From DASYKS01 sp031404815 (lineage in GTDB: Bacteria; Acidobacteriota; Thermoanaerobaculia; Multivoradales; UBA5704): a DNA stretch of 64,000 nucleotides. The first letter of the stretch is position 1. Every line of letters begins with the position of its first letter. Of this stretch, positions 28,476 to 36,800 are shown in pieces. The notes under the pieces were generated by a model. The model was given only the letters and a program-made list of their open reading frames with translations. It searched no databases and was not told the origin of the DNA. The position numbers and the translations under genes are program-made. Location: NCBI GenBank assembly GCA_031404815.1, contig JANNIH010000132.1, positions 23,490 to 87,489 of the forward strand, written 5' to 3'.

Positions 28476-28760
28476 ATGCGCAAGGAATATGACTTCACAG
28501 GCGCCAAGCGCGCCAAGGATGTTCCCCACCTGGAGAAGCTTCAGGCGGAGGCGGCTCGGGGAAAGTCTCGCATCACGATCTTCATCGACGACGACGTTCT
28601 GGCGGCTTTCCGAGCGCGTGCCGAAGGCGAGGGAAAGGGGTACCAGACGCTCATGAATGCGGCCTTGCGGGCCGCCGTGGCGCCGGATGCTGCGCCGGTT
28701 ACGGTCGACTCGCTTCGCCGGGTGTTGCGGGAGGAGCTGAAGGTCACGGGCGGTCGGTAG
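28476..28760 (+). CDS. BrnA-like antitoxin (CopG/RHH type)
   Basis: 94 residues. MRKEYDFTGAKRAKDVPHLEKL resembles the BrnA start, and ITIFIDDDVLAAFRARAEGEG is the ribbon-helix-helix DNA-contacting strand, followed by YQTLMNAALRAAV and a C-terminal helix. BrnA normally represses and neutralises the RNase toxin BrnT encoded just upstream; no BrnT-like gene is visible here. The gene is divergent from the NACHT gene and followed 100 bases later by a second antitoxin. A truncated copy lies at 30392-30626 with about nine in ten residues identical over the shared part. Confidence 0.82.
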   Translation: MRKEYDFTGAKRAKDVPHLEKLQAEAARGKSRITIFIDDDVLAAFRARAEGEGKGYQTLMNAALRAAVAPDAAPVTVDSLRRVLREELKVTGGR

Positions 28761-28862
28761 GGGGATGGGGCCTGGTCGCCTCACCGACGGAAGAACCTGG
28801 AGCCCTACGCCGGGGTTGGTTTAGGAGATCACCGCCCGGCTGCGGTTAGGAGATAATGCCCT

Positions 28863-29081
28863 ATGACCATTCAACTGACAGAGCAGCAGCAGCGCGCCCT
28901 CGATTCGGCCGAGGCTCAGCCTCCTCAGGTTGTCGATCCCCGCACGAACGCCGAATACGTCTTGATTCCCGCGAGCGAGTACGGAGCCGTCCGGGAGATC
29001 GTTGAAGACGAGAGGCGGCAGAGGAGTATCCGGGCGGTGGCGCTGCGGAATGCGGCTGGGCGGTTGGGCGAGGACGTTTGA
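28863..29081 (+). CDS. Antitoxin of a MazF/PemK-type pair
   Basis: 72 residues: TIQLTEQQQRALDSAEAQPP, then VVDPRTNAEYVLIPASEY and a charged C-terminal helix. This fits small antitoxins that precede MazF-like toxins in acidobacteria and planctomycetes, where a short N-terminal module binds the promoter. The stop overlaps the toxin start (TGATG), indicating translational coupling. A truncated copy, lacking the C-terminal helix and the toxin, lies at 30662-30770. Confidence 0.78.
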   Translation: MTIQLTEQQQRALDSAEAQPPQVVDPRTNAEYVLIPASEYGAVREIVEDERRQRSIRAVALRNAAGRLGEDV

Positions 29082-29425
29082 TGGGGCCCGGTGAGATCTA
29101 CAGCGCCGACTTCCCGGAGGCCGGACCTCATCCTGTGATCGTCGTGTCCCGGGAGGATCTCAATCGTGGCTACTACGCCTTGGTCGTCGTCTGTACGTCC
29201 GCGAGATTCGCCGTCCGCCGCGACCTTCCTAGCTGTGTACCATTCCAGGCCGGGCAGTTCGGGTTCACCGTCAGCTGCGTAGCTCAGTGCGAGAACGTCC
29301 TGTCGATCGAGAAGAGGCAACTGGATCTGGACGCCGGTCCGATCGGAGTTCTCGACGACGTTGCTTTACGGGAAGTGGTGAAGGCGATTGGGTACGTTAT
29401 CGAGTCCGATTGCGAGCCTGTCTAG
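29081..29425 (+). CDS. MazF/PemK-type endoribonuclease toxin
   Basis: 114 residues from ATG 29081, which overlaps the antitoxin stop. The MazF fold is indicated by PGEIYSADFPEAGPHPVIVVS, the LVVVCTSARFA strand, SCVAQCENVLSIEK (equivalent of the conserved T.D.. segment) and DDVALREVVKAIGYVI at the C-terminus. Length matches PemK/MazF. These toxins cut mRNA at short sequences when the antitoxin is degraded. An unusual repeat-rich ORF begins on the base after its stop codon. Confidence 0.85.
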   Translation: MGPGEIYSADFPEAGPHPVIVVSREDLNRGYYALVVVCTSARFAVRRDLPSCVPFQAGQFGFTVSCVAQCENVLSIEKRQLDLDAGPIGVLDDVALREVVKAIGYVIESDCEPV

Positions 29426-29701
29426 GTGGAGATTGCCGTCTCTCTGCCGGAGGTACGCACAGCCCTCCAAGATTTCTGTGCGGACATCCGGAGAGGATTC
29501 CGAGCTCTCCCGAATAAAGGTTCTCCCATTCGGTCTTCCTGTGCGGCCATCCAAAAGATCTGTGCGGTACTCCTGATCGGAAATCCGGCACTTCAGAATG
29601 TCTGTGCAGACATTCTGGTGGGCTGTGCGGACATTGGGAAGTCTTGCCTCCCAATCCGGAACTTGAGGCTCTCTCTTCGACTTTCCTGTGCAAACCCCTA
29701 G
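29426..29701 (+). CDS. Heptad-repeat Cys-rich hypothetical protein
   Basis: 91 residues starting with GTG immediately after the mazF stop codon. Cysteines fall at 18, 39, 46, 60, 67, 74 and 88, every spacing a multiple of seven, within a degenerate seven-residue unit near x-C-A-D-I-x-x (FCADIRR, SCAAIQK, VCADILV, GCADIGK). The DNA is therefore 21-bp periodic. No family is recognised. A minus-strand frame of 249 codons (29366-30115) is also open across the region, a side effect of the periodicity or the real gene; I prefer the plus strand because of the tight junction with mazF. Function unknown. Confidence 0.4.
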   Translation: MEIAVSLPEVRTALQDFCADIRRGFRALPNKGSPIRSSCAAIQKICAVLLIGNPALQNVCADILVGCADIGKSCLPIRNLRLSLRLSCANP

Positions 29702-29875
29702 AAAGCCAGCACAGTTCGGTTGAGAGTTGGGCGCACCCTTCGCGGGATCAAGACTGCCAGACAGATTGGCCGCACAGAATTTGCGGCTACTCGCATAAGA
29801 CTCGGTAGCGAAAGCCTTGGAGTCCAGGTTGGCTGTGCAGAACTTAGAGATGTCTGTGCAGAAATTCCGGAGAGG
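29474..29875 (+). repeat. Degenerate 21-bp-periodic repeat region
   Basis: At least eight copies of a CTGTGCNGACATYC-like unit occur at 29474-29701 and again at about 29830-29870, in different reading frames after a stop at 29699. Downstream to 30141 a TTG-started frame (29720-30127, 135 codons) continues the heptad pattern (GCAELRDVCAEIPE) and then loses it. I see no other gene in 29702-30141. Confidence 0.6.
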
Positions 29876-30141
29876 CGTCGCTATTTTTTGAATGGGGAGC
29901 TTCGCCGAGAGATTGCCGCCGTTTTTGTGGCGATGGACCGGGGCAAACTTTTCGCTCGCCCGATCGACAAACCGGATGGGGAGGCAAGAACTTGGTCCGG
30001 TCCTCTTCGATCTGCGCCGAAAGGTTCGCGAGGTTCGGGAGAAAAGATCAAGGAGAGCCGCGGCCGAGGCCGTCTCCTCATATACTTGAGGAAGCGAGGG
30101 CGAGTCTGCCCACACCGCGCCAAATGACGGGAGATCGAGCG

Positions 30142-30391
30142 ATGAAACGACTGATTCTCTGCGCCGATGGGACCTGGAACAGGGCCGACCAGGAGAAGGG
30201 GCACGAGCTGACCCCGACCAACGTGGTCAAGCTCGCCGTGCGGATCGCAAAGAGCGACGGGCCGATTCCCCGACCCGACTCAGTCGATCCATCCGACCGT
30301 CCTCGCGCGCTGGGATGGCGACCCATCCTACCGACCGGCGAACCTGCGGGACTATTTCAAGCGGACCGGCGACCCGCGGGGCGGTCGGTAG
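30142..30391 (+). pseudogene. DUF2235 (Tle1-like hydrolase) gene with internal deletion
   Basis: The first 42 codons (MKRLILCADGTWNRADQEKG and on to VVKLAVRIAKSDG) are the N-terminus of DUF2235 alpha/beta-hydrolase-like proteins, including the CADGTWN nucleophile-strand motif. After a short unrelated join the reading frame changes, and IHPTVLARWDGDPSYRPANL then DYFKRTGDP appear before TAG 30389: this is the C-terminal end of the same family. The central 300 or so residues with the GxSxG site are missing, so the gene is dead. The stop abuts the truncated brnA-like copy, so both lesions may stem from the same rearrangement. Confidence 0.8.
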
Positions 30392-30626
30392 GCGGCTGGC
30401 GGCGCTTCAGGCGGAGACGGCTCGTGGCAAGTCCCGCATCACGATCTTCATCGACGACGACGTTCTGGCGGCTTTCCGAGCCCGCGCGGAGGGCGAGGGG
30501 AGGGGGTACCAGACGCTCATGAATTCGGCCTTGCGGGCGGCCGTTGCTCCGGACGCTGCGCCGGTTACGGTCGACTCGCTTCGCCGGGTGTTGCGGGAGG
30601 AGCTGAAGGGCGCCGGTACTCGGTAG
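30392..30626 (+). pseudogene. Truncated second copy of brnA-like antitoxin
   Basis: From about 30395 the frame reads RLAALQAETARGKSRITIFI and continues to LRREELKGAGTR-like ending at TAG 30624, matching residues 18-94 of the gene at 28476 almost residue for residue. The first 17 residues of the intact gene are gone and the sequence upstream belongs to the collapsed DUF2235 gene. An in-frame start at 30315 exists but would translate foreign sequence. Probably a non-functional or chimeric antitoxin, though the ribbon-helix-helix part is whole. Confidence 0.75.
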
Positions 30627-30661
30627 GGGATCGGGGCTTGCGGTTGAGAGTTAATGCCGCC

Positions 30662-30770
30662 ATGACCATTCAACTGACCGAGCAGCAACAGGAAGCTCTC
30701 GATTCGACCGAGGCCCAGCCGCTGCAAGTCGTCGATCCTCGCACCAATGCCGAGTACGTCCTGATTCCTC
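30662..30770 (+). pseudogene. Truncated second copy of the MazF-partner antitoxin
   Basis: ATG 30662 begins MTIQLTEQQQEALDSTEAQP and continues to AEYVLIP, matching the first 36 residues of the antitoxin at 28863 with few changes, then breaks off into sequence that belongs to the 3' flank of the convergent secreted-protein gene. The C-terminal toxin-binding helix and any mazF copy are absent. With the preceding fragment it shows a tandem duplication of the antitoxin block whose distal end was lost. Confidence 0.78.
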
Positions 30771-30819
30771 CGCAGTGGCGGGGGCTGCGTTGGCACAGCC
30801 TCCCGCCCCATTCGGTGGA

Positions 30820-32208
30820 TCAGTGGACGAAAGTTACGGCCGGCTCGGCGTTGAGCTGCTCGCAACTCTTGGCGAGGAGCTGGCAGAGATCGACCCGGCG
30901 CCTTTCGATGTCGCCGAAGGTGTGCTTCAAACCGCAGATATCGGTGAGCGGACCGCTGCCGGTAAGGAACGCCGAGAGCGCCGCGACCTGATTCGGTTGG
31001 CGCGGTTCGACGTGCTTGAAGAACGTGTTGGTCTCGCCGCCGTGGCAGCCGTTGCAGGTGTCGCGCGAGACGATGTGGCGCGCCTCGGGCGTGGTGATCG
31101 CGCCGCAGTTGGGCGGCTGCGGGCCGTCCCAGTTGAAATTGAGCGAGTGGGGCGAGGCGCCGCCGCGCAATGGTAGGTTTTGGAAGGAGAGCGGCACGAC
31201 GTGCTGCCCGGCGAGGATCGCGGGCGTCTCTTGGTTGATGTAGTTGGCCAGGTGCTGCGTGCGCTGGCGGCTATCTGCGGGAGTTTGCGCCACCGTCACT
31301 TCGGAGAGAGGGACCGGAGTACCGAGATCGTTGATGGCCACCAACTTGAACTCGCGCAGCTCCCAGGGCTGAAGCAGGAAGAAGTCGTTGGTCCGCGCCT
31401 GATTGAGCGCGCTGCCGTTCGGCTTGGCCGGGGAGGCGCCGAGCCGCGAAAACTGATCGGTGATCTGCTGGAGCGCCGCGTTGTAGGTCGGCCCGAACGG
31501 GATCGAGCCGAGGCCGTGCCAGGAGAGGGCCCAGTTCTGCACGTCGGTGCAGGCGCGCGCGTCGAGCCCGTACTCGAGGATCGCGAGGAATTGAGTGGTG
31601 TTGCCCAGCGAGTCGAGCAGGTTGAACACGAACCGCCCCTCGCCCGCGGTCGTGCCGCCACCGGAGTAGCCCGAGTTCTGGCGCAGGTCGAGCCGGGCGA
31701 CGATCGCGAGCAGACGGAACGGCGCTTTTTTCATGTCGAGCTGTACGCCACCCGAGGCGGTAAGCCAGGGCTGGATGACGAAGCTCTGGACATTCGGCCG
31801 CTTCGGTACCGGGTCGCCGTTGATCGTCAGGTCGATCTTCCAATGGTTGAGCCAGGCGAGCGTGAAGGCCGACAGCTGGGCCGGGTCGGTCGTGCCGGCG
31901 AGCCCTTCCATCAGCTTGCCGAACGTCCAGGCGCCGCGGGTCGCCGGCTGCACCGGTTTCGCGCAGAGGCCCGTCCAGGTGGTCCGGAAGCAGTCGTTGA
32001 CGACCGACAGGTCGCGGATGAACAGCTCGCGGGCGGGATCGACGGTGCAGCCGGTCGTGGTCGGGAGCGCCGCGGTGTCGCGGCTGCTGCGCACCGTGGG
32101 GATCGAAGCGACCGGTTGGGTCGAAGCGGCTTCGGCAGGGGGAGGGGTGGCGGCGACGAGGGCTGAAAAGGCGAGGGTCGGGAGCATCCAACGGCGGGCG
32201 GTTTTCAT
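30820..32208 (-). CDS. Secreted hypothetical protein with a CxxCH heme-type motif
   Basis: 462 residues. A signal peptide (MLPTLAFSALVAATPPPAEA) is followed by a long domain without recognised family (DPARELFIRDLSVVND, FVIQPWLTASGG, ARLDLRQNSGY, LNQARTNDFFLL). Near the C-terminus CNGCHGGETNTFFKHV is a single c-type heme attachment motif, followed by GLKHTFGDIERRR. Four further cysteines occur. Proteins of this plan in acidobacteria are annotated as hypothetical; periplasmic redox activity is plausible but not shown. The 3' end faces the truncated antitoxin copy, 50 bases apart. Confidence 0.7.
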   Translation of the reverse strand: MKTARRWMLPTLAFSALVAATPPPAEAASTQPVASIPTVRSSRDTAALPTTTGCTVDPARELFIRDLSVVNDCFRTTWTGLCAKPVQPATRGAWTFGKLMEGLAGTTDPAQLSAFTLAWLNHWKIDLTINGDPVPKRPNVQSFVIQPWLTASGGVQLDMKKAPFRLLAIVARLDLRQNSGYSGGGTTAGEGRFVFNLLDSLGNTTQFLAILEYGLDARACTDVQNWALSWHGLGSIPFGPTYNAALQQITDQFSRLGASPAKPNGSALNQARTNDFFLLQPWELREFKLVAINDLGTPVPLSEVTVAQTPADSRQRTQHLANYINQETPAILAGQHVVPLSFQNLPLRGGASPHSLNFNWDGPQPPNCGAITTPEARHIVSRDTCNGCHGGETNTFFKHVEPRQPNQVAALSAFLTGSGPLTDICGLKHTFGDIERRRVDLCQLLAKSCEQLNAEPAVTFVH

Positions 32209-32538
32209 CTGCGAGGTCCTCTCTCTTGGGCGGAAGGGCGGAGGCTGATCCGCGGGTTCTACTCAAGGAGAGTGCAAATCAAGAGATCTTGCGAGACAAG
32301 GGATTCGCAAGCCGCGACATTTTGGGGACCCTTCCTCGGCTAGGCTCCTGCGCGCCGAGCGCAACCTGTTGAACTTCGCTGTTTGAGGGGAACGCGCTGG
32401 AAACGGGGCGCCGGTCTCGATCGGACGGCGCCCGGTTCGATCGACCTCCTTACCCGTTTCCGCCCGTTTTAGAGCGCCAACGGCGCGACTCCCGTTAGCC
32501 CAGGGCGAGGCCCTGGGTCGAGGGTCCGAAACGGCGCT
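32209..32538. other. Gene-free interval with repeat copy
   Basis: This 330-base gap holds the upstream region of the secreted CxxCH gene, repeat copy 1 (32347-32434) with its own hairpin, and a small GAGCGCC/GGCGC palindrome near 32470. I see no further gene. Confidence 0.6.
32347..32434 (+). repeat. 88-bp direct repeat, copy 1 (tail of a lost precursor gene)
   Basis: Matches 33694-33781 at 86 of 88 positions. It encodes the last codons CAPSATC plus stop of precursor C, its 3' untranslated region and its terminator hairpin, but no leader or ATG upstream. It is either the remnant of a second precursor gene or the product of a partial duplication. Confidence 0.85.
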
Positions 32539-33345
32539 TCAGCCGATCGGAATGGCAAACCACCAGAAGAATCCACCTTTTTCGACTTCACGCTCCGCAT
32601 CTTGGCTCACCAGTTGAAAGAGAAGGCGGGGCGCGGTGCCCGACGGGTCCAGCTTCTCCCCTGAGAAAGTCAAATCCAAAGCGACAATCCGATTCTCACC
32701 TTCGTCGGCGGTGAGGCGCTTGTGCGCCTTAGCAACCAGAATCTCGTTTTGTTCCAGGCGAATCGACACGTCAATTAGCTGATCCTCGCCCGGTGGGATC
32801 GAGATAACAAGCTCGGTATGTAGCGTCGAAGTTTTACCCGGCTTGATCTTTCTATTGAGGCTGAGATCGACGGTTGCAATCCGCATGTTCTTGCAAGTGA
32901 CCGCTCGCGGTTTGGCGGTCCTCGTTTGCAGGCCGTCGCCAAAGAGGGCAAATCTGGCATCGATGTCCACCCGAACGGGGCACGAGTCGTATTCCTTACC
33001 CTTTTGGACGTCGATGAACCGATCGAATTCAACTCGCTTAAGCTCGGTCCCAGAGTAGCGCCTCTTGATCAAGCCGTCTCCAATTTCGAGCTTGCCTTGG
33101 AGAGTACCTGCGACGTTTGTTCCATCTTTGATGAAGGCTATGAGGCCGTCAGAGCTCGCCTCGAACCGCTCGATTGCGGATCTCGGGACCGCAACCTCTC
33201 CTCCCGTCGTGTCGATCAGGACAAACTCCTGTTGCGTCACATCACCCTCTACCACCGTACCTTGGAGGGTAGTCAGTCGCTCCCATGCCACAGCCGGTGC
33301 CGAGACCAAAGCAAAAACGATCAGACATAGGAGCGTGATTCGCAT
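32539..33345 (-). CDS. Exported hypothetical protein
   Basis: 268 residues from ATG 33345. The N-terminus MRITLLCLIVFALVSAPAVA is a clear signal peptide. The mature N-terminus (LTTLQGTVVEGDVTQQEFVL ... VAVPRSAIERFE) looks like a small Sm-like beta barrel, and the rest is beta-rich without recognised domain; DIDARFALFGDG and IRLEQNEILVAKAHKRLTA are notable. The C-terminus GGFFWWFAIPIG is hydrophobic and could insert in or contact membrane. It lies between the two copies of the 88-bp repeat and on the strand opposite to precursor C. Function unknown. Confidence 0.65.
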   Translation of the reverse strand: MRITLLCLIVFALVSAPAVAWERLTTLQGTVVEGDVTQQEFVLIDTTGGEVAVPRSAIERFEASSDGLIAFIKDGTNVAGTLQGKLEIGDGLIKRRYSGTELKRVEFDRFIDVQKGKEYDSCPVRVDIDARFALFGDGLQTRTAKPRAVTCKNMRIATVDLSLNRKIKPGKTSTLHTELVISIPPGEDQLIDVSIRLEQNEILVAKAHKRLTADEGENRIVALDLTFSGEKLDPSGTAPRLLFQLVSQDAEREVEKGGFFWWFAIPIG

Positions 33346-33548
33346 GAATGGTTCCCTTGGGTCGGCTTGAGGTGGTGAACCAGGCAATTCAGAGGTTTGG
33401 CGGTTCGGGCGCGCCCACGATTTCATTTTTTGACGGTGTGGGCAAGTCCAGGTCGGGTCGAGGTCCCCGGCGAAACGGCACCAACTGTCCCACCCACCCC
33501 CTATTCGAGCACTCCTCCTGTAACCGCCACATTCCCGAGGAGACCGAT

Positions 33549-33719
33549 ATGAAACGCCGAACCAGGTCGCTCAACCTCCACCGTGAAACCCTGCAAAATC
33601 TGACGCCGCAAAACGAGGTCGTCGGTGGCGTGGGTTCCCAGACCTGCAGTGTCCGCTGCAAAATCGAGTCGTGGTGCATGTGTACGGACGGCACCTGCGC
33701 GCCCAGCGCAACCTGTTGA
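33549..33719 (+). CDS. RiPP-like Cys-rich precursor peptide C (LHRET leader)
   Basis: 56 residues: MKRRTRSLNLHRETLQNLTP then NEVVGG at about 22-27, a double-glycine cleavage-like site, and a core with six cysteines (QTC, VRC, SWC, MC, GTC, ATC) and interspersed Ser/Thr. GAGGAG stands five bases before the ATG. A strong hairpin follows the stop and the TPR-CHAT protease gene begins 97 bases later on the same strand. The last codons and the terminator are duplicated at 32347-32434. Leader type suggests a class I lanthipeptide-like or GG-exported peptide; no modification enzyme is adjacent. Confidence 0.78.
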   Translation: MKRRTRSLNLHRETLQNLTPQNEVVGGVGSQTCSVRCKIESWCMCTDGTCAPSATC

Positions 33720-33781
33720 ACTTCGCTGTTTGAGGGGAACGCGCTGGAAACGGGGCGCCGGTCTCGATCGGCCGGCGCCCG
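33694..33781 (+). repeat. 88-bp direct repeat, copy 2
   Basis: Partner of 32347-32434, offset 1347 bases in the same orientation, with two mismatches. This copy is in its native place at the 3' end of precursor C. Confidence 0.85.
33753..33780 (+). terminator. Terminator hairpin of precursor C
   Basis: GGGCGCCGG, ten-base loop, CCGGCGCCC: a 9-bp perfect stem 34 bases after the stop. No U-tract follows. The equivalent in copy 1 has one mismatch in the stem. A TATACT element at about 33791 may be the -10 of the CHAT gene. Confidence 0.65.
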
Positions 33782-33816
33782 CCCCCGCCTTATACTCGCC
33801 GGCCACCGGAATTTCC

Positions 33817-36800
33817 ATGCGCGGAATCTATGGATCGAAGGCGCGCACGCTTGCCGGTTTGGCCGTTCTGCCCGCAATCGTGGCCCAGTTGGTGGCTCCC
33901 GCCGCCGCGGAGGAGCTGCGGATTTCGATGGAGCAACGGGCGTGCCGAACGCTCTCGCCTGAGACCTCCATCGCGCTCGTGATCGAAGCCGTAGGAGAGA
34001 CCCCGCTGCGGCTCGCGGTCGAGCAGCGCGGGATCGATGTCGAGATCCGGGTCGGCCCGACCGCCGACGCCCTGGCACGGACGATCGACAGCCCGCAAGA
34101 TCGGCAGGGTGAGGAATCGGCTTGGTTCCCGAACCCGGCCGAGATTTTTCTTGTCGAAATCAAAGCGCGCGAGCGGGGCGCTCCGCCGGGCGAGATCTGC
34201 GTTAGCACGGAGGCTCCGGCCGCGAGCCTCGCATCGGCCTGGGCGGCGGTCGATTCCGCGAGCGTTCTCTACGCCCGCGGCGACCGCGCCTCTTGGCGTG
34301 CGGCGCTCTTCTGGTACCAGGCGGCGCTCGCCGCGTTCCGCGCCGCGGCGGATCGAGGCGGCGCGGCGCGGGCGCTGTTTGCGCTCACGGTGGTCTCCCG
34401 CCTGATCGACGAACCGAAAGCCGCTCTTGGCTGGGGGCTGGAGGCGTTGCCTCTGCTGGTAAAAATCGACGGCAAACTCGCCGCGGCGCTCGCCAACGAG
34501 ATCGGGCTCGATCACCTGCTGCTGGGCGCCAACGCCGCCGCGCGCGCTTCGTTCGAGCAAGCGCGAGCGCTGGCCGAAACGCCCGCCGATCCGTTCAACC
34601 GGGCGGTCGCCGCGAGCAACCTTTGTCGCATGGTGGCGGCCGAAGGCGATCTGGTCGCCGCGCGCGCCTGCTATGGCGCGGCGCGGCTGGCGCTGGCGGA
34701 GGCTCAGGCCCCGGCGCTCGAAGCGGCGGCGTGGATCTCCGCCGGGCGAATCGAAGACCTGCTCGGCGAGCCGGAGGCGGCGCTTTTCGCCTATCGCACG
34801 GCTCTGGCACTCCAGAGCCGGGTGGGCGACCAGCTGGGCCGCGCGCGCACGCTCAACAATCTCGGCTTGCTCGAACAGGAGGTGGGGCGCTTCGATCAAG
34901 GCATCGCGGCGTACGGCGAGGCGTTGGCAAAGTTCACCGAGCTTTCCGATTTGCGCTGGCAGGCGCGGGTGCGCAACAACCTCGGGCTGGCTTACGAACA
35001 GGTGGGGCAGAGGGAGGCGGCCGAGGTGCAGTGGGAGGCTGCGTTGCCGCTCTGGCGTTCGGTCGGTGACGGCGCAGGCGAGGCCTCGACCCTGATCAAC
35101 CTGGCGCAGGCGGCGCTCGCTCTGGGCCGGCCGGACGCGGCGCTGCCGCGCATCGATCGCGCGCTCGATCTCTACCGCGCAGCCGGCGATGCGAGGGGCG
35201 AAGGCTTGGCGCTCGCTGCGCGGGCTCGCGGGCAGGCTGCGAGGGGTGAGCGGGAGGCGGCGCGGGCGACGTTTGGCCAAGCGCTTGAACGGCTCGCCGC
35301 GGTGGGGGATCGCGCGCGGCAGGCGGATGCCGAGCGGGGCCTCGCCGAGCTCGAGCTGGGTGTCGGGAACTCCGTGGCGGCGCTCCCGCCGTTCGAACGC
35401 GCGCTCGCGTTGGCGCGGGGTTTGGGGCAACGACGCAGGGAGGCCCAGGCGCTCGACGGGCTCGGACGGCTGGCGCGGGCGCAAGGGAAGCTCGAAGCGG
35501 CGCTTGAGTTCTTCGATGAGGCGCTTCTAGCGCTTGAAAGCGAGCGGGTCCACCTGCCCGGCGCCGAGGCGCAGACGAGTTTCTCCGATCTTTCGGCGGG
35601 ACTCTCAGAAGGGGGCATTGAAACCGCCCTGGATCTCGATCGTGCTCATCCGGGAACCGGATGGGGCGCCCAGGCGCTCGCGCGGGTCGAGCGCTCGCGC
35701 GGCCGGGCGTTGGTCGAGCTGCTGACCCAAGCGGGGGTCGATCTCGAAGCCGCGGTCGAACCTCTGCGCGCGGCGCGCCGCGCCGAGCTGTCGCGCCGCT
35801 TGGCGGCGAAGGCCGACAGGGCGGCAGGTACCATCAGCGCGGCGATTCGTGCGCAGCTCGCGGGGGAAGCCGCTGAGATTGCGACCCAGCTCGATCTGTT
35901 CGACGGTGAAACCCGAGCGCAGGCTCCGACGTTGGGTGCGCTGCTCGATCCTCCGCCGCTCGACCCGCAGGCGCTCGCGGCGGGGCTCGATGCCGAAACC
36001 CTCCTGCTCGTCTTCCACCTCGGCGCCGAGCGGAGCACGCTCTGGGCACTCACCCGCGGGCGGATCGAGAGTTTCGATCTGCCGCCCAGGCGCGCGCTGG
36101 AAGACGCGGTGCTCGACCTCTTTCGCTCCTTGCGCCGCTTCGATCCGGCCGAGCGCGAAGCCGAGCAGGGGGCGCTCGCGGCGCTGGGGAGCCGACTGCT
36201 CGGGCCGGTCGCGGCCGAGCTGACCCACCGGCGGATCGTGATCGCAACCGACGGCGCGCTCAGCTATCTTCCCTGGGCGGCGCTCACCGTTCCGGGGAGC
36301 GGCCGGCCGCTGACGGCGGAGCACGAAATTTCGTTCGTGCCTTCCCTTTCGGCCCTCGCCGCGGTGCGCGAACGGGCCGCAGGAAGAGCCCCGGCGCGCG
36401 GGCTGATCGCGGCATTCGCCGATCCGGTGCTGACCGCCGACGATCCGCGGCTCGCGCTAGAGCGGGCCGGAATTCTTCCCTTGCCCAAAGCGACCGCCGA
36501 TCGCGGCGAGCCGTTCGAGCGCCTGCCCGGCAGCGCCGCGGAGGTCGAGCGGATCTTTGCGCTCGCCGCCGCTCTGCCGGCATCTGCCGAGCGCCGCGTG
36601 CTCACCGGTTTCGCCGCCGCGCGCTCCGCGCTCACCGCTCCGGACCCGCGCGGGCTCGGCGATTTTCGGGTTCTTCATTTCGCGACCCATGGCGTGATCG
36701 ATGCGGAAACTCCCTCGCTCTCCGGCCTCGCGCTGTCGCGCTTCACCGCGGTAGGCGAGCCGATCGAGGGGTTCCTCCACCTGCGCGACATCTACCGCTT

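Noticed and set aside
29270..29300. GCGTAGCTCAGT sequence resembling a tRNA D-arm
   Set aside because: It lies inside the mazF-type coding frame and no acceptor stem or T-arm can be formed around it.
29366..30115. 249-codon minus-strand frame over the heptad region
   Set aside because: Kept as an alternative only; it crosses the mazF stop and likely results from 21-bp periodicity without stop codons on either strand.
32347..32434. Repeat pair as an insertion-sequence target duplication
   Set aside because: 88 bases is far too long for a target duplication and no transposase lies between the copies.
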